From Strix aluco (lineage: Eukaryota > Chordata > Aves > Strigiformes > Strigidae), in assembly GCF_031877795.1 (NCBI RefSeq), contig NC_133934.1, positions 103,232,610 through 103,296,609 of the forward strand: a DNA stretch of 64,000 nt, in the 5' to 3' direction. Under the pieces are notes generated by a model, which was not told where the DNA came from, did not search any database, and saw nothing but the letters and a program-made list of their open reading frames with translations. Below are positions 14,601-24,100 of this stretch, piece by piece. The position numbers and the translations under genes were made by a program. Numbering within the stretch: the stretch's first letter is position 1; every line of letters begins with the position of its first letter.

Positions 14601-17600
14601 GTACAAACCCAGGCTTTTACCTTTGTATGGACAGTGAATTTCACTTTGTCTCTCTCACTGAGTGCATCTGAGATATCCACTTGCAGAGCAGCATCAGTCT
14701 GGAGATCTACATTTATTGCTCTAAGCTAAACAAATAAAAATCTATTTAGCTTAAAATAAAAAAATATTAATTATATTTCCCTTATTCTTCCCTTGAGAGG
14801 AACCCTGATCCTGAAATGCTGAACATCCTTAAAAGACTGAAGACAGATTACAAAAAACCCCAACATTAAAAGATTATTTCCAGGGGAAAAATAAATTGCA
14901 GTAGAACTCCTTATGCACACATGACCATACAAATAATTTCCTTTACAGTACTCCTTGATAGCACACTGTTTTCATTTCTGTGTATCGTTAACTAGCTAGT
15001 AATCAAGATCGTCAAGACAAAGTACATTTACAGACAGCATCAAGTTCAGTAAGTTTTTCTCTTCATTCTTCTCTTCATTCCCCCCGTTCCCCCGAATCGA
15101 CAACCTGCTATAAGTAAAGGTAATTATAAAGGTACCAACAGTTGGAAAGGTACTTTTAAGCAGAAAAGTGGGCCTATATTTCAAAGAAGCAAGAGCTATT
15201 AAAGACCTGGTTTACTCACATTGTCTTATGCTATTCTTTTGTTCAACATTTCCCACGATATACTGAAAAAACTTTAAAAAAAAAAATCCTGAATTTTGCA
15301 GAGCTAAGTCTCCTTGGAAATATTTTTCTGGAAAAAAAAAAAAACACACACAACAAAACCAAACCCAAGATTTCAATCTCTTCAAAATCAGCATGAGAAA
15401 TGGCTAAAGTGCAAGGAATTTGCATATTTTTTTCCACAAGATGTGAAACCTGAACTCTCTCACAAAATAATTCCAAAATCACATTGAAAAGAAAATGAGA
15501 CAATGATCAAATATAGAGAAACTGGAAGATTATCTGAGCACTGCAATGTTTGGCAGTCACTGGACCAAAGGCTTCAACAGTACTTTGTGAAATGATCCTC
15601 ATCTAGACCCCAACTGGAAATTTAAGTCCCCTCACCCTTGCAGCTCTAGAGCAATTTGTCCCATGACAATTTCATTATCACGATCAACAGATATTCAGAA
15701 TATTTCCACAAGTACTAAGACTAACTCTGAAATCTTCTCCAATCACATTGTCAAAAAATATTTCAACATCATGCTCACGAGGCTTACTTTTACTGAGACA
15801 CTGTGTTTTCTTTGAGGCTGTGTTTTTTCTAGAAATATCACACTCTACGGTATAAAAATGCTTTGCCATACAAAGATACAGACTTTTTCCTGCAAATTTT
15901 TTCAGGACTGAATTTTGAAGCCTGTACTCAAGTACAAAAATGCTTTAAGTATCAGCAACACACAGTACAAAGGTTATACATGAGCAGATTTCGAAGGTAA
16001 CACTGCAAGGCACTGGAACAGCACTAGGAGAGAACCATCAACTGCCACATCTTGTTTTTCCACGAGTTATCTTTATTTTAAATCATAGTGGTCAGCTCCC
16101 ACTCTAGATTCCCTGTTAACCTCAATCCACAGACAACTCTGTTGCTTATGTAGCAGCAACCAGAGTAATAGATTTAGTCTATTAAAGTAAACCAAAAATC
16201 ATACAGTCTAACATATTCTGCTCGGCTAGCAAAATAGAACAGTTCAATAGCTTTTAAACAAACAGTAATAGCTTTTCCTTACATCAAAGTTGCAAATCAT
16301 TAGAACCACTGCATGGTAACGTATTCACACACGTGATTCAAGCATAGCTTTTTGGTTTATTTTCCCAAGGTTTAGGGGGTCACTGCCTCACACAAAGGCA
16401 TATTATCATGCAACAATGCACTGCAGATCACTTCTCAGAGGCAGAATCTCCTAGCTCCTACCGAGTTTTCAATGTGCTTAACATCTAATTTAGGAAAGAA
16501 AAACATAATCTGACATACCAATGTCTGCCTTATGTCATGACACCACATTTTTTAGCTTGTAAAAAAAGTTTTTAGTGGTTACACTGTCTGAGGTAGTTTG
16601 TTTTTCTCCGGTCCCCCAGAATATATTAGCAAACAATCTCAGCAAATAATCTGGATTATCCAAACGGTATTTTTGTAGACTTTCACAGGTCACAAAAATT
16701 TCTTCTAAAATGCTTTTTTTTCCCCTTCTTTTTTAAAAAAGTGGTACAATACAAAATTTCAGATTCAGTATAACAGCTGTTCAAATTTGTCACTAGTGTG
16801 TATGCAGACTCTTAGTGCAGCTCACCCTGGCTATATGCACTATTCACAACTTTAGAAACAAAATGCTTATCTGTGCTGAGAAAATTAAGAACTACCTAAA
16901 CATGATAACTTCATTCATGACATACAACTGTAAAGGACTATTTGTTTGATTTATACTGAATTAAGTTTGTAACAGTTTTGAAAAGTTTAATCATATGTTA
17001 AATTATGCTTTGTAGCCTGACTGCCAACAGGGAACATTTTCATCTGCAATGGTAATGAAGTATTTATGAAAGGTGTCAAAGACAACTAGAAAGTTGAAGG
17101 ACTTTAAATGCATTCATGTGACACAGTGGTTCACGTTGCATTACTGGGAATTAAATTAATAAACATCATCACACAACAAACTTAAGCAATCTCTTCATCA
17201 CTACATTCAAAAGAAACTGCCACCAATGGATGGTTTTCTAATCATGAAGGGGTAGAAAATGAAAAAATAAAATGTTACAAAACCCGATTTGGATGAAAAC
17301 TGAAAGTACCTTAAGTTCTGGAACAAATTGAGGTGGGATACAGTCCCTTTGTATGTTGCCCCCCCCCATCTAATACATACAACATAGCACAATAATTTTA
17401 TGTTTAGATAGACACTCTACATCCATGCTGAACAACTTGCAAAACAGAAGCTAATTTAATTTAGCTGCTTTACAGTTTCCTTTGCTACACCAAGAAAGTC
17501 CCTGTTTTATTCAAAGGGTCTAGGAAATACCAGAAGCCAAAACAGGGCTAAGCGGTGTTACAGCACTAAAAGAGAATACAACACAAGGAAAGGATTTAGC

Positions 17601-20592
17601 ACCTAAGCTCTTGCTCAAGGATCAATTATACTTCAAATGGTAATGGAAGGAAGCTGGTGGAGACCAGGGAAACTGCCAAACCTTACACTCCTAGGTAGTA
17701 TCATCTGTTAACAACAGTTAATTTCTATACTCTAAACTCTTTCAAAAACTTTAAGGAGAAAAAGGACCCTTTCTTCAGGGAGTTCTTTACAGGCAGATAA
17801 ATACACAGAGCAAGGCAAACAAACAATACTTTTACAACAAAAGATTACAAAGTGTCATCACAGCATTAACTTTCTAGCAGACCTGTTCTAAGGGATAGCT
17901 CATTTCCCCTAAATGAGTAGACAAGAGCATTAGCCAAGTCGGCAAAAGTTTATATAGATACAAAATGCACAAGGCAGTACTAGTAGAGCAATACTGTATG
18001 TAGCACCTTTCAAAGCATGTATTGTTTACGTTAAGGGAATGAAAAAAACCAACAGGAACAGAGTTACTCCAAGAGAACTCATTAGTATCTTCCTAAGTGA
18101 GATTTAGAAAAGCAATTCCCACAAGTTCACTTTATGCAGACCATTTACAATAAGTTCCTTCTACAGACCACCCACTGCTACTTCCTCAACGATGATTCTC
18201 ACTGCTGTTTTATAATTCTCCGGAAAAGGCTCCATACGGTATAAACGCAATTGTTTGAGAATTACTGTTCTGTGTGGCACCAGCATAATTTCCAGCCCTC
18301 TTTTCATCCAATCACCCCTACGTTAAACTTAACACAACTGTAGCTGACGAGCATGATTCTGAAGAGTTAAAAGTACAGTTGTCATAGCAATATCTGACTT
18401 CTGGAGAGGAAAGAGCACTGACTTTCAAAACTAAAAGCTCAATTACTCTAACCAGAAATTGCCATCCATGCTTTCAAATAAAGGCTTGACCTATTCGGTT
18501 TTTAATCGCAAACAGAAGAAGGCAACAAACCAGAACCATGGAAACACTTTATGAAAAGCTGTTTATTTTTACTACTGCTACTGAGAAAAAAAAAAAAAGT
18601 TATAGTTTTGAAGATTAAAGCACAGGAAATCCATTTATGAACAGACTGTCAGTATTGCTTTTGATTAGATTTTCTGTATCACAATCAAAACCATGCAGAT
18701 AACCTGTGTTTTAACCCCAGGGATTTACACAGCAGTAAAAAAGATAAAACCTGGGAGTGACTGAAAATAAGAAACCTAAAAAAATTAGGGAAAGGAGAAA
18801 GACACTGTTCTGGTTTAATTCCTCAGTGCTGAATGAAGATGGGGGAGGGGGAAAGAAAAAAAAAAAAATAAAGGACTGCACTTGGCCAACTGGGATGATG
18901 TAAGTTGTCCAACAGCACAAACAAGGCTGCTAAGAGATTTCTTAAGGCTTCCAAATTACCTCGTGAACTCTGACTACCTGTAGCCTTAGAGGGAAAACTA
19001 ATAACCAACCAACCAAGTTTCACACGCTTTCAGATCTGCATTGTTATGTTCCACCTGCACCTTCAGACAAAGACAACTTAACTGTGCACTTCAGTGTCTG
19101 TTCCTAAGCACCAGGGACAATCTATGTAAAATATAACTCCATAATTAACAAGTTCTTCAGTCTTTGTTCTGAAGACACTCAAAGGACAACAATTTCCACC
19201 TTCTCTCTTTTTTTAATCCAGTATTCTTACTAAAGTGGATTTATAACTAAAGGCAAAAGTTCTACAGCGGCCAGAATCAGTCTAAAACAATACTAGAATT
19301 TCTCTTTTAATTTCTGGTCATAAACCGGAACATAAAATGCACCAAATTCTTACCACATGCATACAGTCAAAAATCGCTTGGTACTTAATATTATATTTGA
19401 CACCTGAGTATGGCATATGTGATAAAAAGGTATACCAACACAGTGGTTTTTAGACTTTGTATTTTTAGTAACATCCTGGATGTAGCCACTTTAATAACCA
19501 GCAACAGCCAAGGCAAACTAAGCAACCGAGAAGCAGCTCTCCTACCTTGTTCAGAGTCAGTCTTTCTCAAAATACTAACCGAGAGGGGTAATCGGTCTGA
19601 ATAAATTATACTAGATTACCTGGTTTGTTGCTTAAGTGAGGCAGGGAAGTTAAAGAAAGATGGATGCAGTAGTTAGAAGAGAAATGAAGGCCAGAAACAG
19701 CAGGGCAGAGGAAACAGTTTTCTCAGTAAGAAACATAATCATGGCATCCTGTCCCAACAACAGAACTTCTTTTCAATAAAGAGTTTATTATGCAGTGTGC
19801 GCCTGCAACGTAAACGTCCCATTGTTATCTATGGGAGAGTCTCCAGGGCCTAAAGAGAGAAGAGAGGGCAGGACTGTTTCACCTAGGCCCTGGCTCATGA
19901 TTAAAGATGGAACCTGGCGCTCTCCACAAGGCTGGTCCACCAGGTCAGGACCACAGCACGGTCCGGGTGTATGCGGGGGGAGCAGGGCACGTATCTGAGC
20001 AGGGAAGGACACGGATCTCTAGCAGCCCAGAGCCCCCTCCGAAAGCACGAAAGAACTGCCCTTCCAAAACTTGGGTGACAGAACAATGAAAAATTGAAGG
20101 CAAAACACACGCACCCAGAGACTAATTTCAGAGGGAGGCTGTGCTATTCCCACATTAACAGATCCCGGCGGGCAAACACTCCGCACCCGGACCGCCCGCC
20201 GCCCCCCGGCATCCCGCCGTCCCCCCCTCCCCCCGCCCGGTGCCCAGGCAGCGGGCGCGGGCCGGACAGCCGCTGCGGGGCCCCCCGGGGGAGAGTGTCC
20301 CCCGAGGGAGGGGGCCAACCCTGCCCTCCCCCACCCCGCCCTCCGGCGCCGGGGTCCCTAATGCCTCCCCGCGGCACTTACACCTCGGTCCTCCTCCGAG
20401 AGGAAATCTGGGCCGTCGTCCGAGCCTTCCTGCTGGGGGCGAAGAGGAGGAGGAGGCGGAGCGGGCCGGGGGGGCGCGGAGGGGCACGGCCGGCAGCGGG
20501 GAGTGGGGGGAGACAAAACGCACAGGTTAGCGACCCGGCCGCACGCGCCCGCCCCGCCCCGGCACCGCAGCCGCCCCGAGACCCACCATCAT
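889..20592 (-). CDS. SNX6: Sorting nexin 6, 12 coding exons (C-terminus outside window)
   Basis: SNX6 is a PX-BAR sorting nexin. It pairs with SNX1 or SNX2 on endosomal tubules, binds dynactin p150Glued and supports retromer-linked retrieval of cargo such as CI-MPR to the Golgi. Coding exons in transcript order: 20592-20587, 20429-20382, 14725-14621, 13810-13700, 12114-11993, 9998-9875, 8576-8481, 7200-7095, 4627-4552, 3275-3236, 2055-1969, 1048-889. All introns are GT-AG and phases join without a frameshift. The exons give 360 codons plus one base; the 46 residues missing from the recalled 406-residue human protein lie left of position 1. The PX domain (about residues 26-173) carries the helical insert typical of SNX5/6/32, seen as [17 protein letters not shown] and [19 protein letters not shown]. 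The BAR domain starts near residue 203. SNX6 is preferred over SNX5 because of [17 protein letters not shown] and [15 protein letters not shown]. Confidence 0.97.
1969..2055 (-). CDS. SNX6: SNX6 coding exon 11 (residues 279-307, BAR)
   Basis: 87 bp, phase 0 at both ends, acceptor TTTCCAG and donor GTGAAT. It encodes [20 protein letters not shown] followed by YLRESQAAK, part of the central BAR helix. Confidence 0.96.
3236..3275 (-). CDS. SNX6: SNX6 coding exon 10 (residues 265-278, BAR)
   Basis: A 40-bp exon, the smallest internal one. It holds the last base of Lys265 and then [13 protein letters not shown]. The acceptor is TGCAG and the donor GTATGT. It is too short for ORF searches; the call rests on exact phase fit with both neighbouring exons and the conserved peptide. 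Confidence 0.95.
4552..4627 (-). CDS. SNX6: SNX6 coding exon 9 (residues 240-265, BAR)
   Basis: 76 bp. It completes Asn240 and encodes [20 protein letters not shown] and TDIC, then two bases of Lys265. The junction gives HKNVADDY, where I recall HKSAADDY in human SNX6 and HKNVADDY in SNX5. The following [15 protein letters not shown] is SNX6-type. The donor is GTAAGA. Confidence 0.95.
6175..6234. repeat. Tandem duplication, 2 x 30 bp
   Basis: Two adjacent 30-bp units, each beginning GGCCTG and containing TTTTGTGTGAA, differ at about four positions. They lie in SNX6 intron 8. Confidence 0.9.
6374..6413. repeat. Tandem duplication, 2 x 20 bp
   Basis: Unit AAACACAGTAATCCTAAACC is repeated once with a single A-to-G change, in SNX6 intron 8 about 140 bp from the 30-bp duplication. 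Confidence 0.9.
7095..7200 (-). CDS. SNX6: SNX6 coding exon 8 (residues 205-240, first BAR helix)
   Basis: 106 bp. It encodes [20 protein letters not shown] and [15 protein letters not shown], then one base of Asn240. The acceptor is TTTGTAG and the donor GTGAGG. It starts BAR helix 1; human has L where this copy reads V in TFLVEY. Confidence 0.96.
8481..8576 (-). CDS. SNX6: SNX6 coding exon 7 (residues 173-204, PX-BAR linker)
   Basis: 96 bp, phase 0 at both ends. It encodes [20 protein letters not shown] and [12 protein letters not shown]. This is the basic, amphipathic linker that precedes the BAR domain and helps PX-BAR proteins insert into curved membrane. Confidence 0.96.
8631..8659. 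repeat. T14-A15 homopolymer palindrome
   Basis: Fourteen T followed directly by fifteen A in SNX6 intron 6, 55 bp from the exon 7 acceptor. The tract is fully self-complementary. Confidence 0.9.
9875..9998 (-). CDS. SNX6: SNX6 coding exon 6 (residues 131-172, end of PX)
   Basis: 124 bp. It begins with the last base of Ala131, then [20 protein letters not shown] and [38 protein letters not shown] identifies SNX6; SNX5 has FLQRLSSHPVLSKDRNF here. It closes the PX domain at a phase-0 donor, GTGAGTATT. Confidence 0.97.
11993..12114 (-). CDS. SNX6: SNX6 coding exon 5 (residues 91-131, PX helical insert)
   Basis: It encodes [20 protein letters not shown] and the [19 protein letters not shown] helix, the extended insert that separates SNX5/6/32 from ordinary PI3P-binding PX domains. 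Length is 122 bp, ending in phase 2 (GAG GC, then GTATGT); Ala131 is completed by the next exon. Confidence 0.97.
13700..13810 (-). CDS. SNX6: SNX6 coding exon 4 (residues 54-90, PX)
   Basis: This 111-bp phase-0 exon encodes [20 protein letters not shown] and then the [17 protein letters not shown] segment. Its first two residues are SS where recalled human SNX6 has [13 protein letters not shown] is the standard PX core. The donor is GTAAGTATT. Confidence 0.96.
14024..14200 (+). mobile_element. CR1 LINE, truncated 3' end, in SNX6 intron 3
   Basis: It carries the diagnostic avian CR1 3' segment: GGTTGCCCAAAGAGGCTGTG, then CTTGGAGATATTCAAAACCC, then ACTAAATGATCTCCAGA and CAACCTCAACTATTCTGTGA. 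Only about 180 bp of the 3' end survives, the usual outcome of 5' truncation. The insertion is antisense to SNX6. Several substitutions and the lack of intact ATTCTATG tail repeats suggest an old copy. Confidence 0.88.
14621..14725 (-). CDS. SNX6: SNX6 coding exon 3 (residues 19-53, start of PX)
   Basis: This 105-bp phase-0 exon begins [16 protein letters not shown] and ends FTVHTK, covering the first PX beta strands. The acceptor is TTTAG before CTTAGAGCA. A second AG five bases downstream (CTTAG) would break the frame and is not used in this model. Confidence 0.95.
14726..20381 (-). other. SNX6: SNX6 intron 2
   Basis: A 5.66-kb intron that is AT-rich until about 19.8 kb and then grades into the CpG island. 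It has poly-A/T runs (for example 15,275 and 18,855) but no recognised LINE, SINE or exon. An AATAAA at 19,777 on the plus strand is antisense to SNX6. A 61-codon minus-strand frame (15684-15869) has no recognisable homologue. Confidence 0.75.
20382..20429 (-). CDS. SNX6: SNX6 coding exon 2 (residues 3-18)
   Basis: It reads [16 protein letters not shown], the acidic N-terminal tail, with human L5 replaced by S. The acceptor is a tandem CAGCAG, so use of the upstream AG would add one Gln. The donor GTAAGTGCC is strong. The next intron (14726-20381, 5.66 kb) is the largest in the visible gene. Confidence 0.9.
20587..20592 (-). CDS. SNX6: SNX6 coding exon 1: start codon and Met2 only
   Basis: The exon ends ATGATG followed by the donor GTGGGT, so it codes only Met1-Met2, as in human SNX6 (MMEG...). 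It lies in the CpG island with GC-rich 5' UTR sequence upstream; the transcription start cannot be fixed by eye. After splicing, the second ATG has G at +4, so either Met may initiate. The following intron is only 157 bp (20430-20586). Confidence 0.85.
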
Positions 20593-20665
20593 GGCTGCTC
20601 GCCGCGCTCGCTCGCGCCCGCCGGCCCGCCCGGAGCCCAGCGCCGAGGCGGGGCTGCGGCGCGCG

Positions 20666-20705
20666 GGGGCGGGGCGGGGCGGGGCGGGGCGCGCGGGGCG
20701 GGGGC
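20666..20705. promoter_or_regulatory. SNX6: GC-box (Sp/KLF-type) array
   Basis: Five consecutive GGGGC units (20,666-20,690) are followed by a further GGGGCGGGGGC, 75 to 115 bp upstream of the SNX6 start codon on the minus strand. Overlapping GGGCGG cores suit Sp1/KLF binding. Binding is inferred from the motif only. Confidence 0.6.
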
Positions 20706-20721
20706 GGCGGGGGGCGGCTCC

Positions 20722-20730
20722 TCTCGCGAG
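20722..20730. promoter_or_regulatory. SNX6: TCTCGCGAG promoter element
   Basis: TCTCGCGAG(G) matches nine of ten bases of the palindromic TCTCGCGAGA element found in many CpG-island housekeeping promoters. It lies 130 bp upstream of the SNX6 ATG. Confidence 0.45.
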
Positions 20731-21130
20731 GGAGCGGCGGGCCGAGCCGCGCGCCTCCCCCCCGCCCCTCTGCCGCCACGCGCGCGCTCGGCGGCCGCTG
20801 TGGGGAGGGCGCGAGACTTGGCAGGGCGGGCGGGCGGGAGCGGCGGCGGCGAGGCCCGGTGACCGCGGGACGGGGCCCTCCGCAGCGGCGGGAGAGGAGG
20901 GGAACCAGGAGGGGAACCAGGAGGGGGGCGGCTGCGGGGAGGCCGCGGGGAGGCCGCGGCCGCGTGTGTCGCAGCCTTCTCGCACCCTTTGCTCACAGGG
21001 CTTAACGAAGGGCCTGGCCTGCGCCGAGACCCTGGTGTTTCAAAGCGCAGCCACGCTTCGAGGGTGAATGTTTCCCGCGCGTGGTTTGCAGAAGCGAGAG
21101 GGGCTTTGTTCACGCGTACGAAGCTCAAAA

Positions 21131-24100
21131 CGCTTGGCACGCTGAGCAGGTGTGCAAAACCTCTGAAAATGCACCTGACGGGCAGAACTCTTGTCGGCTG
21201 CCATCCCTGACCTTTATTCATAACCGATCGCTTTCACGCTGTCCCGCTACTCTTCCATCATTTCTGTGAGAGATGGACTTCGCAGCACCAGCCCTTCACC
21301 ACATGCATTTTTACAAGCATGTGTGTGAAACAGACTATGCAGTTACACAGTGCTAGAAATTAAGCAGTTTATAATACGCCTTTGATTTATGGGCAGCTAT
21401 GTGAGTAAGATTGATGACTGCCTTTCATTCAGACTAGGAAATGGAGCCATTAAATGCCCCTTTGTCTGATGACAGTGGAAAGCATCAGCATCTGCAGACT
21501 AAACCAAATACAAGCGTGGAGGATAGGGACTCCATGCCTGAGACTGCATTTCTCTGTGAATCAGAGCTGAAACAGCCAAGAAACAGCCTCAGGGTGGGGT
21601 TTTATGATCAGCATAAACCCATGTAAGCGTGTGCTGTTGCTGAGAGATGGTGGCAGGTGTGGACATTAGCACTCCCACGGGCATACAGTCAGACAGACAA
21701 GGGCATTGATCCAGCTGCAAATTAATCCTGCAACAAATGATTGGTTTCCATCTGAGTCGGCTCCACGATCCAGCCAAGTCCATGGTTACACAAGCCTTAG
21801 TGGGACAGGACCACCGCTTGCCACAGTAGCGCCATGGATTTAGACGGGGACTAAGCCGATCAGGAAACTACACCTTGAGAAATGCTACTTACGCAGCCTC
21901 AAGATAAGTGAAGAGAAAGCTTTCTGAGCTCTGTACTGCTCAGAAGTGTGCTTTGCAATTTCGAAACAGAAATTGTCTCTTGGAAATTGTTCTTAGTACA
22001 GCTGCGGAAAGAGGCCTTTGAATATGCGTTTTGTAAATAATTTGAAAAGCTGTTCTTTAGACAATTTTCATGTATGCAGTCTGTTTTCTGTCTTGATACA
22101 GACAGGTGCAGCACCATCCAAAGTACTGTCTTACTACTCAGGTCAAGAGAAGTAAAAATATTTTACAAGACACTGAGAAAGTGACTTCTGATTAAACACC
22201 AACCTTGTCATGCTGAAGGGGCAAAGACAATTCACACTGGAAACTGATTTCTGGGGGTTCACCTGCATGTGTTAGCATCTTGTTCTGTGCAGTCTGGGCT
22301 CAGTACCATACTACCACTCTACCTAGCAAACATCTGTTTTTCTGGAAAAACTAAAATCAGTGACAGAATGAGCTTTTCTTAAAAAAAACGTTCATTGTTT
22401 ATTGTTAATACATTTGTGTAGGACCAAAGAACTTGCGAAAAGGCTTTACAAGTAATAAAGAGACAATTCCGTCTTCCAGGGGACAGCTAGGTAGTCCGGC
22501 TGACTGGCGTGAATCAGGCAGGATGGCCACCTCAGGTGCATCTACAAAAACAGTTCCACTGCTCCAGTGTGGCTGTGTTCAGTCATGTTTTGGATGTCAC
22601 AGAGGCTCATGACGGACATACTCCAAAACAACAGCAGTACTGTGGCTCTAAAGGTGCTCTGCACCAAATGTTACCAAAACTGGGAAGCAGCAATACTATC
22701 CATGATACTAATCTTTTGTCCTGCCCTGATCAACTTATCCCAGCTCCATGTCTTGCCCTACTTTTGTCCCCATGCTCCTCCCTGCTGGCAGAGCAATGCT
22801 TGCTGCACTCTGTTTTTGCTTCAGTGGCTGAGAGACAGATCATGTATGCCATGGGGACATCCTAGCTAGTAGGTGGGAGAAGAGCACTACTCTGTGCTCT
22901 TCTGTCAAGACTCGGTTTAATAAGCCTGATCTGAGGCTGCAGGATCACACTCAGCTCCTTTGACAGCTGAGCTCACCCCACCTAAGGAGTTTCCATCTTG
23001 GCTGTTTGCACACTCTCCTCTATGTCTACATAACAGTAATAAACCAGGTCAATGAACTAAATATAACCCAGCAAGAATGAAACTACATGTTGTCACTGAT
23101 GCAGTCCGACAGCCCTTTGGTACCATCATGTTCCTCCCCTCCTTCTCCACACACCTGGCTGTCTACTTTACACCAACTCTGGTTTTCAGCAGGCCCTGAT
23201 GCCAGTCAGCCTGTCTCACTAGCAGAAGAATTCCACAGGATAAAGGAAGGGAAAGCTGGTTTGATGGGTGCGTTGCGTTGACTCTGATAAGCTGTATGGA
23301 TGGCCCAGAGGAGGATGCAGGAGTTTGAAGCCAGAAGAAAGTGTTGGGGATCTCGAATGACATCTTGAGAAATTATTCCCTTTACCAAAAACATCTCACT
23401 TTTGCTCCAGTACACACTCTGACTCATTCAGCTACTCATTTTTTGTTTCATTTTTCCCTCCCTTTTTTCCTCTTTTTTTTTAATTTTGGGCTGCCATGTT
23501 TTATTTTGTCTCATTTTTAGCTGCTAAACTCTTGAGGCAAGGATCATCATTATTCTGAGTTTACAGAGCCATAAGTAGAAAGAGGGACCGATCCTGTGCC
23601 AATTAGGGGAAAACTGCTGCACCCTATTGTAACCCATACAATATGTAACCCATTACTATTGTAACCCATAGATCTTCAGATTTTTTGAAAACATCCCCTG
23701 CAAAGACTCATAATGTCAGTAGATGGTGCTATATACATGTATTTAGGAATGCTTTTCAGCCCAGGTTTACCCAACCAATAACATTTCCTTTGTGTTTGTG
23801 ATATCCCTGGAAACCTAGAAGCCACACAATTTAAGAAATATTTGGCTTTTATCAGGGAATCACTGCAGAGATCTAAAGGCTTTTCACTCCATGGCATCAT
23901 GTAATATAGTACTACCTGTACTGTGTGACTAATCATGGAGTGATGCAATGAATGCAAGCATTTGATGTATGCAAGTGCTGTAGTTCTGATATTTCATTAG
24001 CTGATATATATTCTAAAAAAGTGTGAGGAACTATTCTTCATGCACTTTCCTCTTTTGAGAAGTCTCTCGACTTCCCTCTCTAAATGTAATTGCTCTCAGT

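Larger units (their letters stand above)
20150..21130. promoter_or_regulatory. SNX6: SNX6 CpG-island promoter
   Basis: GC and CpG content rise abruptly near 20,160 and fade after about 21,130, covering SNX6 coding exons 1 and 2 and their upstream side. It is TATA-less and contains a GC-box array (20,666-20,705), a TCTCGCGAG element (20,722-20,730) and an E2F-like TTTCCCGC (21,071). Long reading frames on both strands here are by-products of a stop-poor composition. Confidence 0.85.

Noticed and set aside
20094-21005. 303-codon plus-strand frame, with overlapping 210- and 152-codon minus-strand frames, at the SNX6 promoter
   Set aside because: Pro/Arg/Ala/Gly-rich translations in several frames at once, explained by CpG-island composition with few stop codons; they overlap SNX6 exons antisense.
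20000-21100. Divergent second gene sharing the SNX6 CpG island
   Set aside because: No coding exon or conserved peptide was found on the plus strand in the several kilobases to the right; a non-coding divergent transcript remains possible but cannot be seen.
22509-22865. 118-codon plus-strand frame upstream of SNX6
   Set aside because: Two overlapping frames of similar length, no homology recognised and no splice or start context to support it.
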